A stretch of DNA of 64,000 bases from Cryobacterium inferilacus (lineage in GTDB: Bacteria > Actinomycetota > Actinomycetes > Actinomycetales > Microbacteriaceae), in assembly GCF_019599185.1 (NCBI RefSeq), contig NZ_JAIEUL010000005.1:62001-126000 (forward strand), written 5' to 3'. Positions 38,898-47,237 of the stretch are shown here, piece by piece. Each line of letters starts with the position of its first letter. The first letter of the stretch is position 1. The notes below the pieces were generated by a model, which was not told the DNA's origin, did not search any database, and worked only from the letters and a program-made list of their open reading frames with translations. The position numbers and the translations under genes were made by a program.

Positions 38898-40352
38898 TCA
38901 GCGGGCGCTCAGGACGTGCTGCAGCCAGGCGTAGGAGAGCTTGGGGATGCGCGTGCGGGCCGGGTCGGCGAAGTCCACCCGCACCAGGCCGAACCGCTGG
39001 GTGTAGCCGGCGGCCCACTCGAACGAGTCCAGCAACGACCAGACCTGCACCCCGCGCAGGTCGACACCCTCGGCCGGCCCACCGGGGGCCACGGCCTCCA
39101 CGGCCGCCACCAGGTGCTCGGCCAGGTAGTCGATGCGGGCCGGGTCGGACACTGCGCCGCGGAGGTCTGCCTGGTCGGGGTAGGCGGCTCCCAGCGCGGT
39201 GAGGTGCACGGGCGGCAGGGCGTCGGCGTACCGGTCCCGCAGCTCGGCCAGCAGCACCGGCAGGTATTCCGGCGCGTTCGGCCGGCCGTTCCCGGTCACC
39301 GGATGCTCACGGAACGCCTCCAGCCGGAACGGGAGCCGGTCGGTGGCCGGGCGGTCCTCGGCCGGGCCGGCGGGGCGGGCGGCGAGCGGAGCGGCCCGGT
39401 GCGCGGACACCCGGCTGGGTCCGGCGTAGGCGACGCCGTAGAAGTCCAGCGGCTGGTGGATGGTGCGCAGGTCGTCTGGATCGATCTCGTGCAGGTAACG
39501 CAGCTCGTTCTCGAACACGCCGGTCGGGTCCGGGTACTCGCCGAGCAGTACCGGATCGGCGAAGAGCCGGTTGTGCAGCAGGTCGTACAGCGCGGCGGCA
39601 TCCCGGTCCTCCTCCCGGTCGGTACCGGGCTGCACGGGCGTGTGCAGGTTGCTGATGCCGATCTGCCCGCGCACATCGGCGGCGCGCAGGCCCTGCACGG
39701 CCACACCGTGGGCGAGCAGCTGGTGGTGGCCGGTGGGCAGCGCGTCGAACAGGAGCGTGTCGCCAGGGGCGTGCACCCCGGTCATGTACCCGTTCAAGGT
39801 GACGCTGGCGGGTTCGTCGACGGTCACCCAGGCGTCGATGCGGTCGCCGAAAACCTCACCGAGCTGGTGGGCGTAATCGCCGAAACGCATGGCGGTGTCC
39901 CGGTTGCGCCAACCGCCGGCCAGCGCGAGCGGGGTATCCCAGTGGTACAGGGTGGCCATCGGGCTGATGCGGCGCTGCAGCAGGGCGTCGAGCAGACGGT
40001 CGTACACGGCCAGCCCGGCGCGGTTCAGGCCTCCCCGGCCGTCGGGCTGCAGTCGCGGCCAGGCGAAGGAGAACCGGTAGCTGTCCACCCCGAGCTCACC
40101 GAGCAGGGTGACGTCTCCGGTGAGGTTGGCGAGGTGGTCGGTGGAGACCGAGGCGTTCTGTCCGTCGAGGATGCGCCCGCTCTGCCTGGTGAAGGCATCC
40201 CACCCGGACTCGCCCCGGCCGCCGTCGCGGGCCGCGCCCTCGATCTGGAAGGCGGAGGTGGCGGTTCCGATGCGGAGGGTGGCGGGAAGGCGGTCGCCCA
40301 GCTCCCCCGCCCGGTGCTGCCAGGCGCGGGACGCCGGGGTGTTGCTGTTCAT
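38898..40352 (-). CDS. GH1 beta-glucosidase-like protein lacking the nucleophile
   Basis: A 484-residue GH1 protein by fold: TATSAFQIEGA near residue 30, SFAWPRLQPDG, LYHWDTPLALAGGW, acid/base region VTVDEPASVTLNGY with Glu180 kept (usual N-E-P reads D-E-P), and WSLLDSFEWAAGYTQRFGLV near the end. The family nucleophile sits in a TENG motif; here the aligned segment is LTALGAAYPDQ, with Ala386 (codon GCG at 39195-39197) and Leu387. Retaining hydrolysis would therefore not be expected. Its ATG overlaps the stop of the flavoprotein gene by 4 nt, so it is the last gene of a three-gene operon. It may be a pseudoenzyme, a transglycosylase-like variant or simply decaying. Confidence 0.9.
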   Translation of the reverse strand: MNSNTPASRAWQHRAGELGDRLPATLRIGTATSAFQIEGAARDGGRGESGWDAFTRQSGRILDGQNASVSTDHLANLTGDVTLLGELGVDSYRFSFAWPRLQPDGRGGLNRAGLAVYDRLLDALLQRRISPMATLYHWDTPLALAGGWRNRDTAMRFGDYAHQLGEVFGDRIDAWVTVDEPASVTLNGYMTGVHAPGDTLLFDALPTGHHQLLAHGVAVQGLRAADVRGQIGISNLHTPVQPGTDREEDRDAAALYDLLHNRLFADPVLLGEYPDPTGVFENELRYLHEIDPDDLRTIHQPLDFYGVAYAGPSRVSAHRAAPLAARPAGPAEDRPATDRLPFRLEAFREHPVTGNGRPNAPEYLPVLLAELRDRYADALPPVHLTALGAAYPDQADLRGAVSDPARIDYLAEHLVAAVEAVAPGGPAEGVDLRGVQVWSLLDSFEWAAGYTQRFGLVRVDFADPARTRIPKLSYAWLQHVLSAR

Positions 40353-41659
40353 CGGCCGAGGACTCTTTCCAGGTAGCGGTTGGTGAAGCGACGCTCCGGA
40401 TCGAACCGGTCACGCACTGCGAGGAAATCGTCGAAGTGCGGGTACAGCCCCCGGAGGGAGTCGGCGGCCAGGTCGTGCATCTTCCCCCAGTGTGGGCGAC
40501 CGTCGTGTGCGCGCATAATCGCCTCGACGCCGGCGAAGTACTCTGCCGGGTTTTCGCGGTAGTACCGGTGCACCGCGACATAGCCGGTGGCACGGCCCGC
40601 CGCGCCTGACAGCCACCCGTCGTCGGCGGCGGCGGAGCGCACCTCGATGGGGAAGGAGATTCGCCAGCGGCGCTTCTCGATCAGTGCGCGCACCTCGCGC
40701 AGGGCCTGGGGAACACGCTCACGCGGCAGGGCGAACTCCATCTCATGGAACCGCACCGTCCGATTGGTGACGAAGACCCGGTGGGAGAGGTCGGTGTAGG
40801 CCCGGTTGCCGGTGAGCCGGTCTGCGACACGGTTCACCGGCGGCACCAGTGCCGGGAGGAGCCGGCCCGCGGCGCAGGTGGCCCGGTAGAGACCGTTCGC
40901 GACGAGTTCGTCGTCGACGAGGCGGCGCATCCGGCCCAAGGGCGCCCGACCGGCGTTGATCGGGAGTCTGGTGTTGCTCTTGGTCAGGACGGTGTCGGTG
41001 TGCGGGAACCAGAAGAATTCGAAGTGATCGACGGCGCTGCTCCGTTGCAGGTAGGACTCCAGCACCGCCTCGTAGGGTTCCGCCGTTTCCTCGGCGTGCA
41101 GCAGGAAGGCCGGCACGCACTGCAGGGTGACATCGACCAGGACGCCGAGGGCTCCCAGCGACACCCGCACCGCGGGCAGCAGCTCGGCATTCTCGGTGTC
41201 GCTGACCGACAGGAGCGACCCGTCTGCGGTGACGAGGGTCACACCGACGACCTGGCCGGCCAACCCGGTGAAGCCGTCACCGGTGCCGTGCGTGCCGGTG
41301 GAGATGGCGCCGGCGATGGTCTGCCTGTCGACGTCACCCATGTTCTGCAGAGCGAGCCCGTACGGTCGCAGCAGTGCCGGCAGGGCCTGCAGCCGGGTGC
41401 CCGCAGCGAGTGTGACCCGGCCGGTGGCCTCGTCGACGGCGCGGATCCCGCTCCAGTCCAGGTCTAGTTGCACCCCGGGCGCCAGGGCGATACCCGAGAA
41501 GCTGTGGCCAGCGCCGACGGCTTTGATGCGGGAACCGGTGCGAGCGGCGGCGGCCACGGCGCGCTGCACCGCCTCCGGGCTGGTGGGCCGCTCTACCCGG
41601 GCGGGGATGATCGACTGGCTGCGGGACCAGTTGCGCCAGAGCGCTCCGGTTGCGGTCAC
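40349..41659 (-). CDS. FAD-linked aldonolactone oxidase-like (D-arabinono-1,4-lactone oxidase family)
   Basis: A 436-residue flavoprotein of the VAO/ALO type. The FAD domain has KAVGAGHSFSGIALAPG, with the histidine that covalently binds FAD in many relatives, TIAGAISTGTHGTG and SLGALGVLVDVTLQCVP. The C-terminal half ends in PHWGKMHDL and RFTNRYLERVLG, as in ALO proteins. Substrates may be sugar lactones or alditols. It overlaps the genes on both sides by 4 nt, so it is tightly coupled to a PLP protein and a GH1 protein. Cytoplasmic: no signal seen. Confidence 0.85.
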   Translation of the reverse strand: MTATGALWRNWSRSQSIIPARVERPTSPEAVQRAVAAAARTGSRIKAVGAGHSFSGIALAPGVQLDLDWSGIRAVDEATGRVTLAAGTRLQALPALLRPYGLALQNMGDVDRQTIAGAISTGTHGTGDGFTGLAGQVVGVTLVTADGSLLSVSDTENAELLPAVRVSLGALGVLVDVTLQCVPAFLLHAEETAEPYEAVLESYLQRSSAVDHFEFFWFPHTDTVLTKSNTRLPINAGRAPLGRMRRLVDDELVANGLYRATCAAGRLLPALVPPVNRVADRLTGNRAYTDLSHRVFVTNRTVRFHEMEFALPRERVPQALREVRALIEKRRWRISFPIEVRSAAADDGWLSGAAGRATGYVAVHRYYRENPAEYFAGVEAIMRAHDGRPHWGKMHDLAADSLRGLYPHFDDFLAVRDRFDPERRFTNRYLERVLGR

Positions 41660-42915
41660 AGGAAGGCCTTGCCCTCGCCTCGGTAGGTCGGCAGCATGTC
41701 GACCACCCTACCGTCGTGCACCAGCGCGAACTCGGTGAGGTGTTCGGCGAGCTCGCCCGACTTGGTGTGCCGCAGCCAGACCCGGTCACCCACCCGCAGG
41801 GTGCCGGCGGGCGCGCCGGTGACGGGCGTCTGCACCTCTCCGGCCATTTCCCGCGGTACCAGGTTGAGCCCCTCCGGCCAGACCAGCCGGGGCGACCGGT
41901 CGGCCCCGCCTGGGCCAGACGCGATCCAGCCGCCGCCGAGCAGGGTCGCCGTCGCCGAGGAGGGCTTCCGCACGACGGAGAGCGCAAACGCGGCAGCGGG
42001 CGCGGGCCGGAACCCGGAGTAGTTGTCGAACAGGTGCCCGCCGAAGAGCCCACTGCCGGCGGCGATGTCCGTCACCGAGCGGTCGGTGGCCGTGCTCTCC
42101 AACGAACCCGTGCCCCCGCCGTTGACGAATTCGAGGTCGGCGACCTGCCGCACGGCCGCGACGGCCGCGGCGCGGCGGGCGGTGATCTCGATGACGGAGT
42201 GGTGCCGTAGCCACCGGTTCACTCCACCCCGCACGGGGCGACCGGCCGGCCGGTCGACGAGCCCGGCGACCTGCGCCTCGTAGGCCATCAGCCCGACCAG
42301 CTCGAAGCCGGGCCTGGACACAATCGCCAGTGCCAGGGCCCTGGCTTCCTCCGGCGTGTGCACGGGTGAGCGCCACACCCCCACCCGGCCGAGCACTGGC
42401 GCGTTCCAGGATGCGTCCAACTCCAGGCACACCCTGATCCGCTCTCTCCTCGTCGGCGGGAGCACGGCGTCGACGGCGTCGAGGTGATCGAGGGAATCCA
42501 CCATCAGCGTGACCCGGCCGGCCAGCTCGGCGGAACGGCCCAGGCTGCGGATCGCGGACCTGTCGACGCTGGGATAGGCCACCAGAACGTCTCCGACGGT
42601 CTCGGCGAGCCAGAGCGCCTCCGCGAGCGTGTAGGCGAGCACCCCGCGGTAGCCGGGCAGCGCGAGCAGGGCCTCGAGCACGCCGCGCACCCGCAGCGAC
42701 TTGCTCGCAACGCGCAACGGTGTGCCGGCCGCGCGACCGAGCATGTCCTGTGCGTTGTGCCGCAGCGCGTCCAGATGCAGCGCTCCGACGGGGGTGTCCA
42801 GGCCCCGCGTGGCCTCGGTGAGACCCTCCCAGTACTGCTCCGGGGTGAGCCAGGGCGTGGCATCCGGCCGGACCGACAGGTCAAGTGACGACTCGGAGGA
42901 GGAATCGGGCTTCAT
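41656..42915 (-). CDS. Alanine racemase-fold PLP protein (D-threonine aldolase/amino acid deaminase type)
   Basis: The 419-residue protein is a fold type III PLP enzyme. The lysine is probably the one in RVASKSLRVRGV; FVNGGGTGSL and a C-terminal RHTKSGELAEHLTEF segment (a possible metal-binding pattern) resemble D-threonine aldolase/DSD1 relatives often named amino acid deaminase/aldolase. ATG 42915 follows AGAAGGTGG and begins before the core. It is first of a three-gene operon with an aldonolactone-oxidase-like protein and an inactivated GH1. The reaction is unknown. Confidence 0.8.
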   Translation of the reverse strand: MKPDSSSESSLDLSVRPDATPWLTPEQYWEGLTEATRGLDTPVGALHLDALRHNAQDMLGRAAGTPLRVASKSLRVRGVLEALLALPGYRGVLAYTLAEALWLAETVGDVLVAYPSVDRSAIRSLGRSAELAGRVTLMVDSLDHLDAVDAVLPPTRRERIRVCLELDASWNAPVLGRVGVWRSPVHTPEEARALALAIVSRPGFELVGLMAYEAQVAGLVDRPAGRPVRGGVNRWLRHHSVIEITARRAAAVAAVRQVADLEFVNGGGTGSLESTATDRSVTDIAAGSGLFGGHLFDNYSGFRPAPAAAFALSVVRKPSSATATLLGGGWIASGPGGADRSPRLVWPEGLNLVPREMAGEVQTPVTGAPAGTLRVGDRVWLRHTKSGELAEHLTEFALVHDGRVVDMLPTYRGEGKAFL

Positions 42916-43059
42916 CTGCTGACCACCTTCTCGTGCCGACCCAATCGCCAGTATGGCGTAACGCCCCGGCTGAGATAACAATCGCGCGGTTTTTTGCGCC
43001 GAGAGGCGCGCCACGTTGACTTTCCTCGGCGTGGCCCGTGAAATGGATGGAGGGGGTTC

Positions 43060-45570
43060 ATGTCCACGCCACGTCATCTTCGCGCGCACGGGTCGGTCGT
43101 TCGACCCCGTCGCGTGATTCGTGCTGCCCCCGCGCTGGTGGCTGCGGTGCTCGGTCTGCTGCTGCTGGCCCCGGTGCAACCCACGATCGCCGCAACCTCG
43201 ACCCCCACCCCGACCGCCACGGCCACGGCCACGGCCACGGCGACGCCTACGCCTACGCCTACACCAACGCCCACTCCGACTCCGCCGCCCACTCCGACTC
43301 CGTCCGGTACGGCAACACCGGCGCCGCGGCCGCCGCAGGCGCCGCTGGAGAGCGTCGCCCCGCCGCAGACCAGCGCACCGGACCCGTCGACGCCGCCCGC
43401 GTCGGCGCCGTCTCCGACGGCCACCAGATCACCCTCCCCGTCCCCGTCCCCCACGCGAGCGCCCTCGCCGACGGCCACCCCGACGCCGAGCCAGACACCC
43501 AGCCAGACACCGACGCCGACCCCCACACCGACACCGACGGCGACGCCGTCGCCGTCGCCGACACCGACGCCCACTCCCCCGGCATCGGCACCGACCATCG
43601 AGGCCCCGGCGGCCGGCAGTTTCGTCGGCGGCAGCACCACGGTATCCGGCACCCGCGATCCCGCCCACGAGGTCCGGCTGTTCTCCCCCTCCGGTACGGT
43701 GTGCGTCGTCGCCGCCGACGGTAGTCCCACCTGGAGCTGCTCCGGGGTGCTGCTGCCCAGCGGACCGGCGGTTGAGCTCCGCGTCGAGGTGACCGGCCAG
43801 TCCAGCTTCTCCGCCGCCCAGACCGTGCGGGTGCTGCAGGCCCCCACCGTCACCGGCGGCGCCACGGGCCAGTCCAGCACGAGCGGACTGGTGCGCGGCA
43901 CCGGCTACCCCGGCGCCACCGTCACCGCCACGCTCGGCAGCGGCCAGAGCTGCTCGTTCCAGGTGGATTCCTCCGGCGCCTGGGCCTGCATGCTGCCGGG
44001 ACCTCTTCTCAGCGGGCAGGAGCAGATCACCGCCTCCCAGCAGACCGACTTCAGTGCGCCGGCGTCGTCCCCGGCCAGCGCCCCGGTCTCGCTGCTCATC
44101 GACGTCGATCCCCCGGCCGCTCCCGTCCTGGCCGCTCCCGCCCCCGGCGCCACGCTCTCGCTGACCGGGTCGCAGTACTACGGCCAGGGTGAGAACGGGG
44201 CCACCATCACGGTCTTCGCCGGCCCGTACTCGGTCTGCACCAGCCCCGTCTCCGGCGGCACCTGGGCCTGCTCCGGGTCGGGGGTCGCGGCCGGCTCCTA
44301 CGACCTGCGGGTGATCCAGCAGGATGCCGCCGGCAACGTCAGCGCCGGCAGCGAGGCCGTGCGCGTGCGCTACGGCCCCGCCGCGGCCACGCCGAGCCCG
44401 ACCGCAACCCCAAAGCCCACCGGCACGCCCACGCCCCGCCCCACCGCCTCTCCTCAAGCCACCCCGACCCCGACACCGACCGTCACGGCAGCGGCGCCGT
44501 CCCCCGGCACCCCAGGGACACCGTCGGCAACGCCCTCACCCGCCGTTCCGGCCCCGGCCGGCCCCGACGACGACCTGCCGGCGGAGCTGACGGTGCCAGG
44601 CGGATGGAGCGACCCCACCCAGTTCAGCACCGCGGTCATTCCGCCGTGGACCGTCGCCCAGTTCCCGTGGCTGCAGGCCGGCCTCCTCACCCTGGGCGCG
44701 TTGCTGCTCCTGGTCATTCCCGCCCGCCTCCTGGCCGGCACCGTGTCCAAGGCCAGGGACGGCCGACCGGTCTTCGGCGGGCATCACTTGTCGGGGCGCA
44801 ACCACCCGCGGGAAGACTTCGAGGTCGCCCCGACAGTGAACCTGAGCCGGTCCGTCATCGCCGGTGCAGCGCTCGTCACCGCCGCGGTCTTCGTACTGCT
44901 CTCCGGACCGGTGGCTGGGACCCCGAACTACCTTCGGCTGGTGCTCGCGGTGATACTCGCCCTGGCCGTGGTGAACGCTGTGGCCACCCTCGTTCCGCAG
45001 TGGTGGGGCTCCAGAGCCCTGCACCTGGACGTGACCACGACCGTCCTGCCGCGCTACCTGGTGCTCGTGGCGATCACGGCGCTCGGCTCCCGTGCCTTCG
45101 AGCTGCACCCCGCGCTGCTCTTCGGCCTGTTGGGCAGCATCGTCGTGGGCAACGGCCCGCTGGCCGCGCAGAAGGGCCAACTGGCCGCGGTGCGGGCGGG
45201 CAGCCTGCTCGCGCTCGGGCTGGCCGGCCTCGTCGTCGTCGGCACTCTGCCGGCCGCGGACGGCTTCTTCAGTTCGCTCGCCGCCGAGTTCGTCAACACC
45301 GTCGTGTTGGCCTCGATCGGCTCCGCCGTGCTGGTCCTCATCCCGGTCGGCAGCACGAGCGGGCGCAGCATCCTGGCCTGGTCGCCGCCGGTCTGGGCCG
45401 CACTGGCCCTGCCGGCGTTCCTGGCCCTGTTCGTGCTGCTCTCGCCGACCTTCGCCGGCTGGGCCGGCGACGGCACCGTGCGGCTGCTCTGGGTGGCCGC
45501 GGTGGGCTTCGCCGGGGTGAGTCTGGCCATCTGGGCCTGGCAGCGCTTCGTGGCGCCGGCGCTCCGCTGA
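43060..45570 (+). CDS. Large Thr/Pro-rich surface protein with Ig-like repeats and a polytopic membrane domain
   Basis: The 836-residue product has a signal-like helix (residues 25-45), a 110-residue Thr-Pro/Ala-rich linker, three Ig-like modules (about residues 180-430), each with a Cys pair ([41 protein letters not shown]), a second TP linker (about 430-500), then eight or so membrane helices ([19 protein letters not shown] to LAIWAWQRF). No enzymatic motif is seen. It could display the Ig modules at the surface from a multi-span membrane anchor. Codons are very GC-rich, and the linker DNA is repetitive. I do not recognise a family for the C-terminal domain. Confidence 0.85.
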   Translation: MSTPRHLRAHGSVVRPRRVIRAAPALVAAVLGLLLLAPVQPTIAATSTPTPTATATATATATPTPTPTPTPTPTPPPTPTPSGTATPAPRPPQAPLESVAPPQTSAPDPSTPPASAPSPTATRSPSPSPSPTRAPSPTATPTPSQTPSQTPTPTPTPTPTATPSPSPTPTPTPPASAPTIEAPAAGSFVGGSTTVSGTRDPAHEVRLFSPSGTVCVVAADGSPTWSCSGVLLPSGPAVELRVEVTGQSSFSAAQTVRVLQAPTVTGGATGQSSTSGLVRGTGYPGATVTATLGSGQSCSFQVDSSGAWACMLPGPLLSGQEQITASQQTDFSAPASSPASAPVSLLIDVDPPAAPVLAAPAPGATLSLTGSQYYGQGENGATITVFAGPYSVCTSPVSGGTWACSGSGVAAGSYDLRVIQQDAAGNVSAGSEAVRVRYGPAAATPSPTATPKPTGTPTPRPTASPQATPTPTPTVTAAAPSPGTPGTPSATPSPAVPAPAGPDDDLPAELTVPGGWSDPTQFSTAVIPPWTVAQFPWLQAGLLTLGALLLLVIPARLLAGTVSKARDGRPVFGGHHLSGRNHPREDFEVAPTVNLSRSVIAGAALVTAAVFVLLSGPVAGTPNYLRLVLAVILALAVVNAVATLVPQWWGSRALHLDVTTTVLPRYLVLVAITALGSRAFELHPALLFGLLGSIVVGNGPLAAQKGQLAAVRAGSLLALGLAGLVVVGTLPAADGFFSSLAAEFVNTVVLASIGSAVLVLIPVGSTSGRSILAWSPPVWAALALPAFLALFVLLSPTFAGWAGDGTVRLLWVAAVGFAGVSLAIWAWQRFVAPALR
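43198..43587 (+). repeat. Low-complexity coding repeat (ACC/ACG hexamers) of the Thr-Pro linker
   Basis: Runs such as four ACGGCC hexamers near 43215-43240 and many CCGACACCGACG-like units encode TP/TA dipeptides. Being 6-nt based, expansion or loss stays in frame. Confidence 0.85.
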
Positions 45571-45606
45571 CGACGTTCTGCTGACGTCGAACTGGTGACG
45601 TCGAAC

Positions 45607-45683
45607 TGGTGCCCCCGCTGGGATTCGAACCCAGACTGTGACGATTTTAAGTCGCCTGCCTCTGCCGGTTGGGCTACGGGGGC
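45607..45683 (-). tRNA. tRNA-Leu (anticodon TAA) with a short variable arm
   Basis: The minus strand folds as a 77-nt cloverleaf with encoded CCA: acceptor GCCCCCG/CGGGGGC, A73, anticodon stem GGCGA/TCGTC and loop CTTAAAA, so anticodon UAA, and T-arm CTGGG-TTCGAAT-CCCAG. The variable segment is only ACAGT. Bacterial tRNA-Leu normally has a long variable arm, so this is unusual in shape although the anticodon assigns it to UUA. Located between the large surface protein and ndh. Confidence 0.88.
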
Positions 45684-45740
45684 ACGCCCGGTCTAGCCGG
45701 GCGTCACGAGTGGATGCCGCACCAGGGTGCGGCATCCACT
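45684..45740. terminator. Two hairpins between ndh and tRNA-Leu
   Basis: An 8-bp stem at 45684-45704 and a perfect 14-bp stem (45709-45722 with 45727-45740, loop CAGG) lie just past the ndh stop. No T run follows. The second is a plausible terminator of ndh; the first may be part of tRNA-Leu processing or its promoter area. Confidence 0.6.
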
Positions 45741-45747
45741 GGCGACA

Positions 45748-47199
45748 TTACGGTGCGGCGACGGTCTCCGTGCCGGATTCGGCTGCGGCGACCTCGACGG
45801 GCTTCTTGGCCGGAGCCTTGCGCGGCGCACGGGGCGCCTTGACCGTTGCGGCCGGGGCCTCTGCGGGTGCGGCCGCCGGCGGCTTGGGACGGGAGGCGAA
45901 CTCCTCGAACACGGCGCGGGGCGTCTGCACGGCCTCGATCGACACGATGTCGCGGCCGAGAACGACGTTGAGAACCCAACCGGCGACAACGCGGATCTTG
46001 CGCTCCCAGCTCGGCATGGCCAGACCGTGGTAGCCACGGTGGGCGACCCAGGCGGGGAAGCCCGTGATGGCGAACGTGCCGGACTGGAACGCACCGACGC
46101 CCACACCGAGGCCGGCGACGGCTCCGAGGTTCTTGTGGTTGTACTCCACGGTGCCTTCGCCGCGGAGCACGGCGACGATGTTCTTGGCCATGAGCTTGCC
46201 CTGGCGAACGGCGTGCTGAGCGTTGGGTACGCAGAAACCGCCGACGCCGCCACCGGAGAGGTCGGGAACGGCGGTGATGTCACCGGCGGCCCAGGCGTCT
46301 TCGATGATCTCTTCGTCGGTGCCGACGCGCAGGTCGGTGCGCACCCGCAGACGGCCGCGCTCTTCGACCGGCAGGTCGGTGTTGCGCACGATGCCCGGGT
46401 TCGCCATGACGCCGGCGGTCCAGACGATGAGGTCGGATTCGAACGACTCACCGGTGGACAGCTCGATCTTGCCATCGACGGCGGACGTGAGCTGGGTGTT
46501 CAGGTGCACCTCTGCACCACGCTCGGCCAGGTTCTTGATGACCCAGAGCGCGGTCTTCTCCGACACCTCCGGCATGATGCGGCCCATGGCCTCGATGAGG
46601 TGGAAGTGGGTGTCCTCGAAAGCGATCTCCGGGTACTTCGTGAGCAGCGAGCTCGCGAACGAGCGCAGTTCGGCGAAGACCTCGATGCCGGCGAAGCCGC
46701 CGCCGATGACCACGAAGGTCAGCAGGCGGTCGCGTTCGGGTCCGGCGGGCAGCTGCGCGGCCTTGTCGAAGTTGGTGAGGACCTTGTCACGGATCGCGAC
46801 GGCTTCCTCGATGGTCTTCAGGCCGATGGCCTGGTCGGCGACGCCGGGGATCGGGAAGGTCCGCGACACCGCACCGGCGGTGACCACGACGATGTCGTAC
46901 TCGAATTCCCACGGTTCGCCGACGGGAGGCGTGATGGTCGCCTTCTTCTCGGCGTGGTTCACATTGGTGACCTTCGCGGTGAGGACGCTGGTCTTCTTCA
47001 GGTGACGGCGGTGCGAGACGACGGAGTGGCGGGGATCGATGGATCCGGCGGCCACCTCAGGCAGGAACGGCTGGTAGGTCATGTACGGCAGCGGGTCCAC
47101 CATGGTGACCTCGGCTTCGCCGGGACGGAGCCATTTCTCCAGTTTCCAGGCGGTATAGAAACCCGCGTAGCCGCCACCGACGATGAGAATTTTGGGCAC
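45748..47199 (-). CDS. ndh: Type II NADH dehydrogenase
   Basis: The 483-residue flavoprotein passes electrons from NADH to menaquinone without proton pumping. Two Rossmann motifs: ILIVGGGYAGFYTAW at the start (FAD) and FVVIGGGFAGIEVFAEL (NADH); WAAGDIT and AQHAVRQGKLMAKN near the C-terminus. Start GTG 47199 has GGAGG about 10 nt upstream; the frame is open further but has no homologous content. The last 60 residues are an Ala/Pro/Lys tail, absent from most NDH-2. Membrane-peripheral. Confidence 0.93.
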   Translation of the reverse strand: MPKILIVGGGYAGFYTAWKLEKWLRPGEAEVTMVDPLPYMTYQPFLPEVAAGSIDPRHSVVSHRRHLKKTSVLTAKVTNVNHAEKKATITPPVGEPWEFEYDIVVVTAGAVSRTFPIPGVADQAIGLKTIEEAVAIRDKVLTNFDKAAQLPAGPERDRLLTFVVIGGGFAGIEVFAELRSFASSLLTKYPEIAFEDTHFHLIEAMGRIMPEVSEKTALWVIKNLAERGAEVHLNTQLTSAVDGKIELSTGESFESDLIVWTAGVMANPGIVRNTDLPVEERGRLRVRTDLRVGTDEEIIEDAWAAGDITAVPDLSGGGVGGFCVPNAQHAVRQGKLMAKNIVAVLRGEGTVEYNHKNLGAVAGLGVGVGAFQSGTFAITGFPAWVAHRGYHGLAMPSWERKIRVVAGWVLNVVLGRDIVSIEAVQTPRAVFEEFASRPKPPAAAPAEAPAATVKAPRAPRKAPAKKPVEVAAAESGTETVAAP

Positions 47200-47237
47200 G
47201 ATTAGAAGGCCTCCTACAAGGATTGGATACGCGAGAT

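Noticed and set aside
42960-43059. Hairpin with T run before the surface protein gene
   Set aside because: The six T lie on the wrong side of the stem for a terminator on the plus strand and read as A on the minus strand.
43198-43587. Possible CRISPR or tandem array
   Set aside because: Repeats are 6-nt coding units encoding Thr-Pro; no regular spacers or direct-repeat/spacer alternation.
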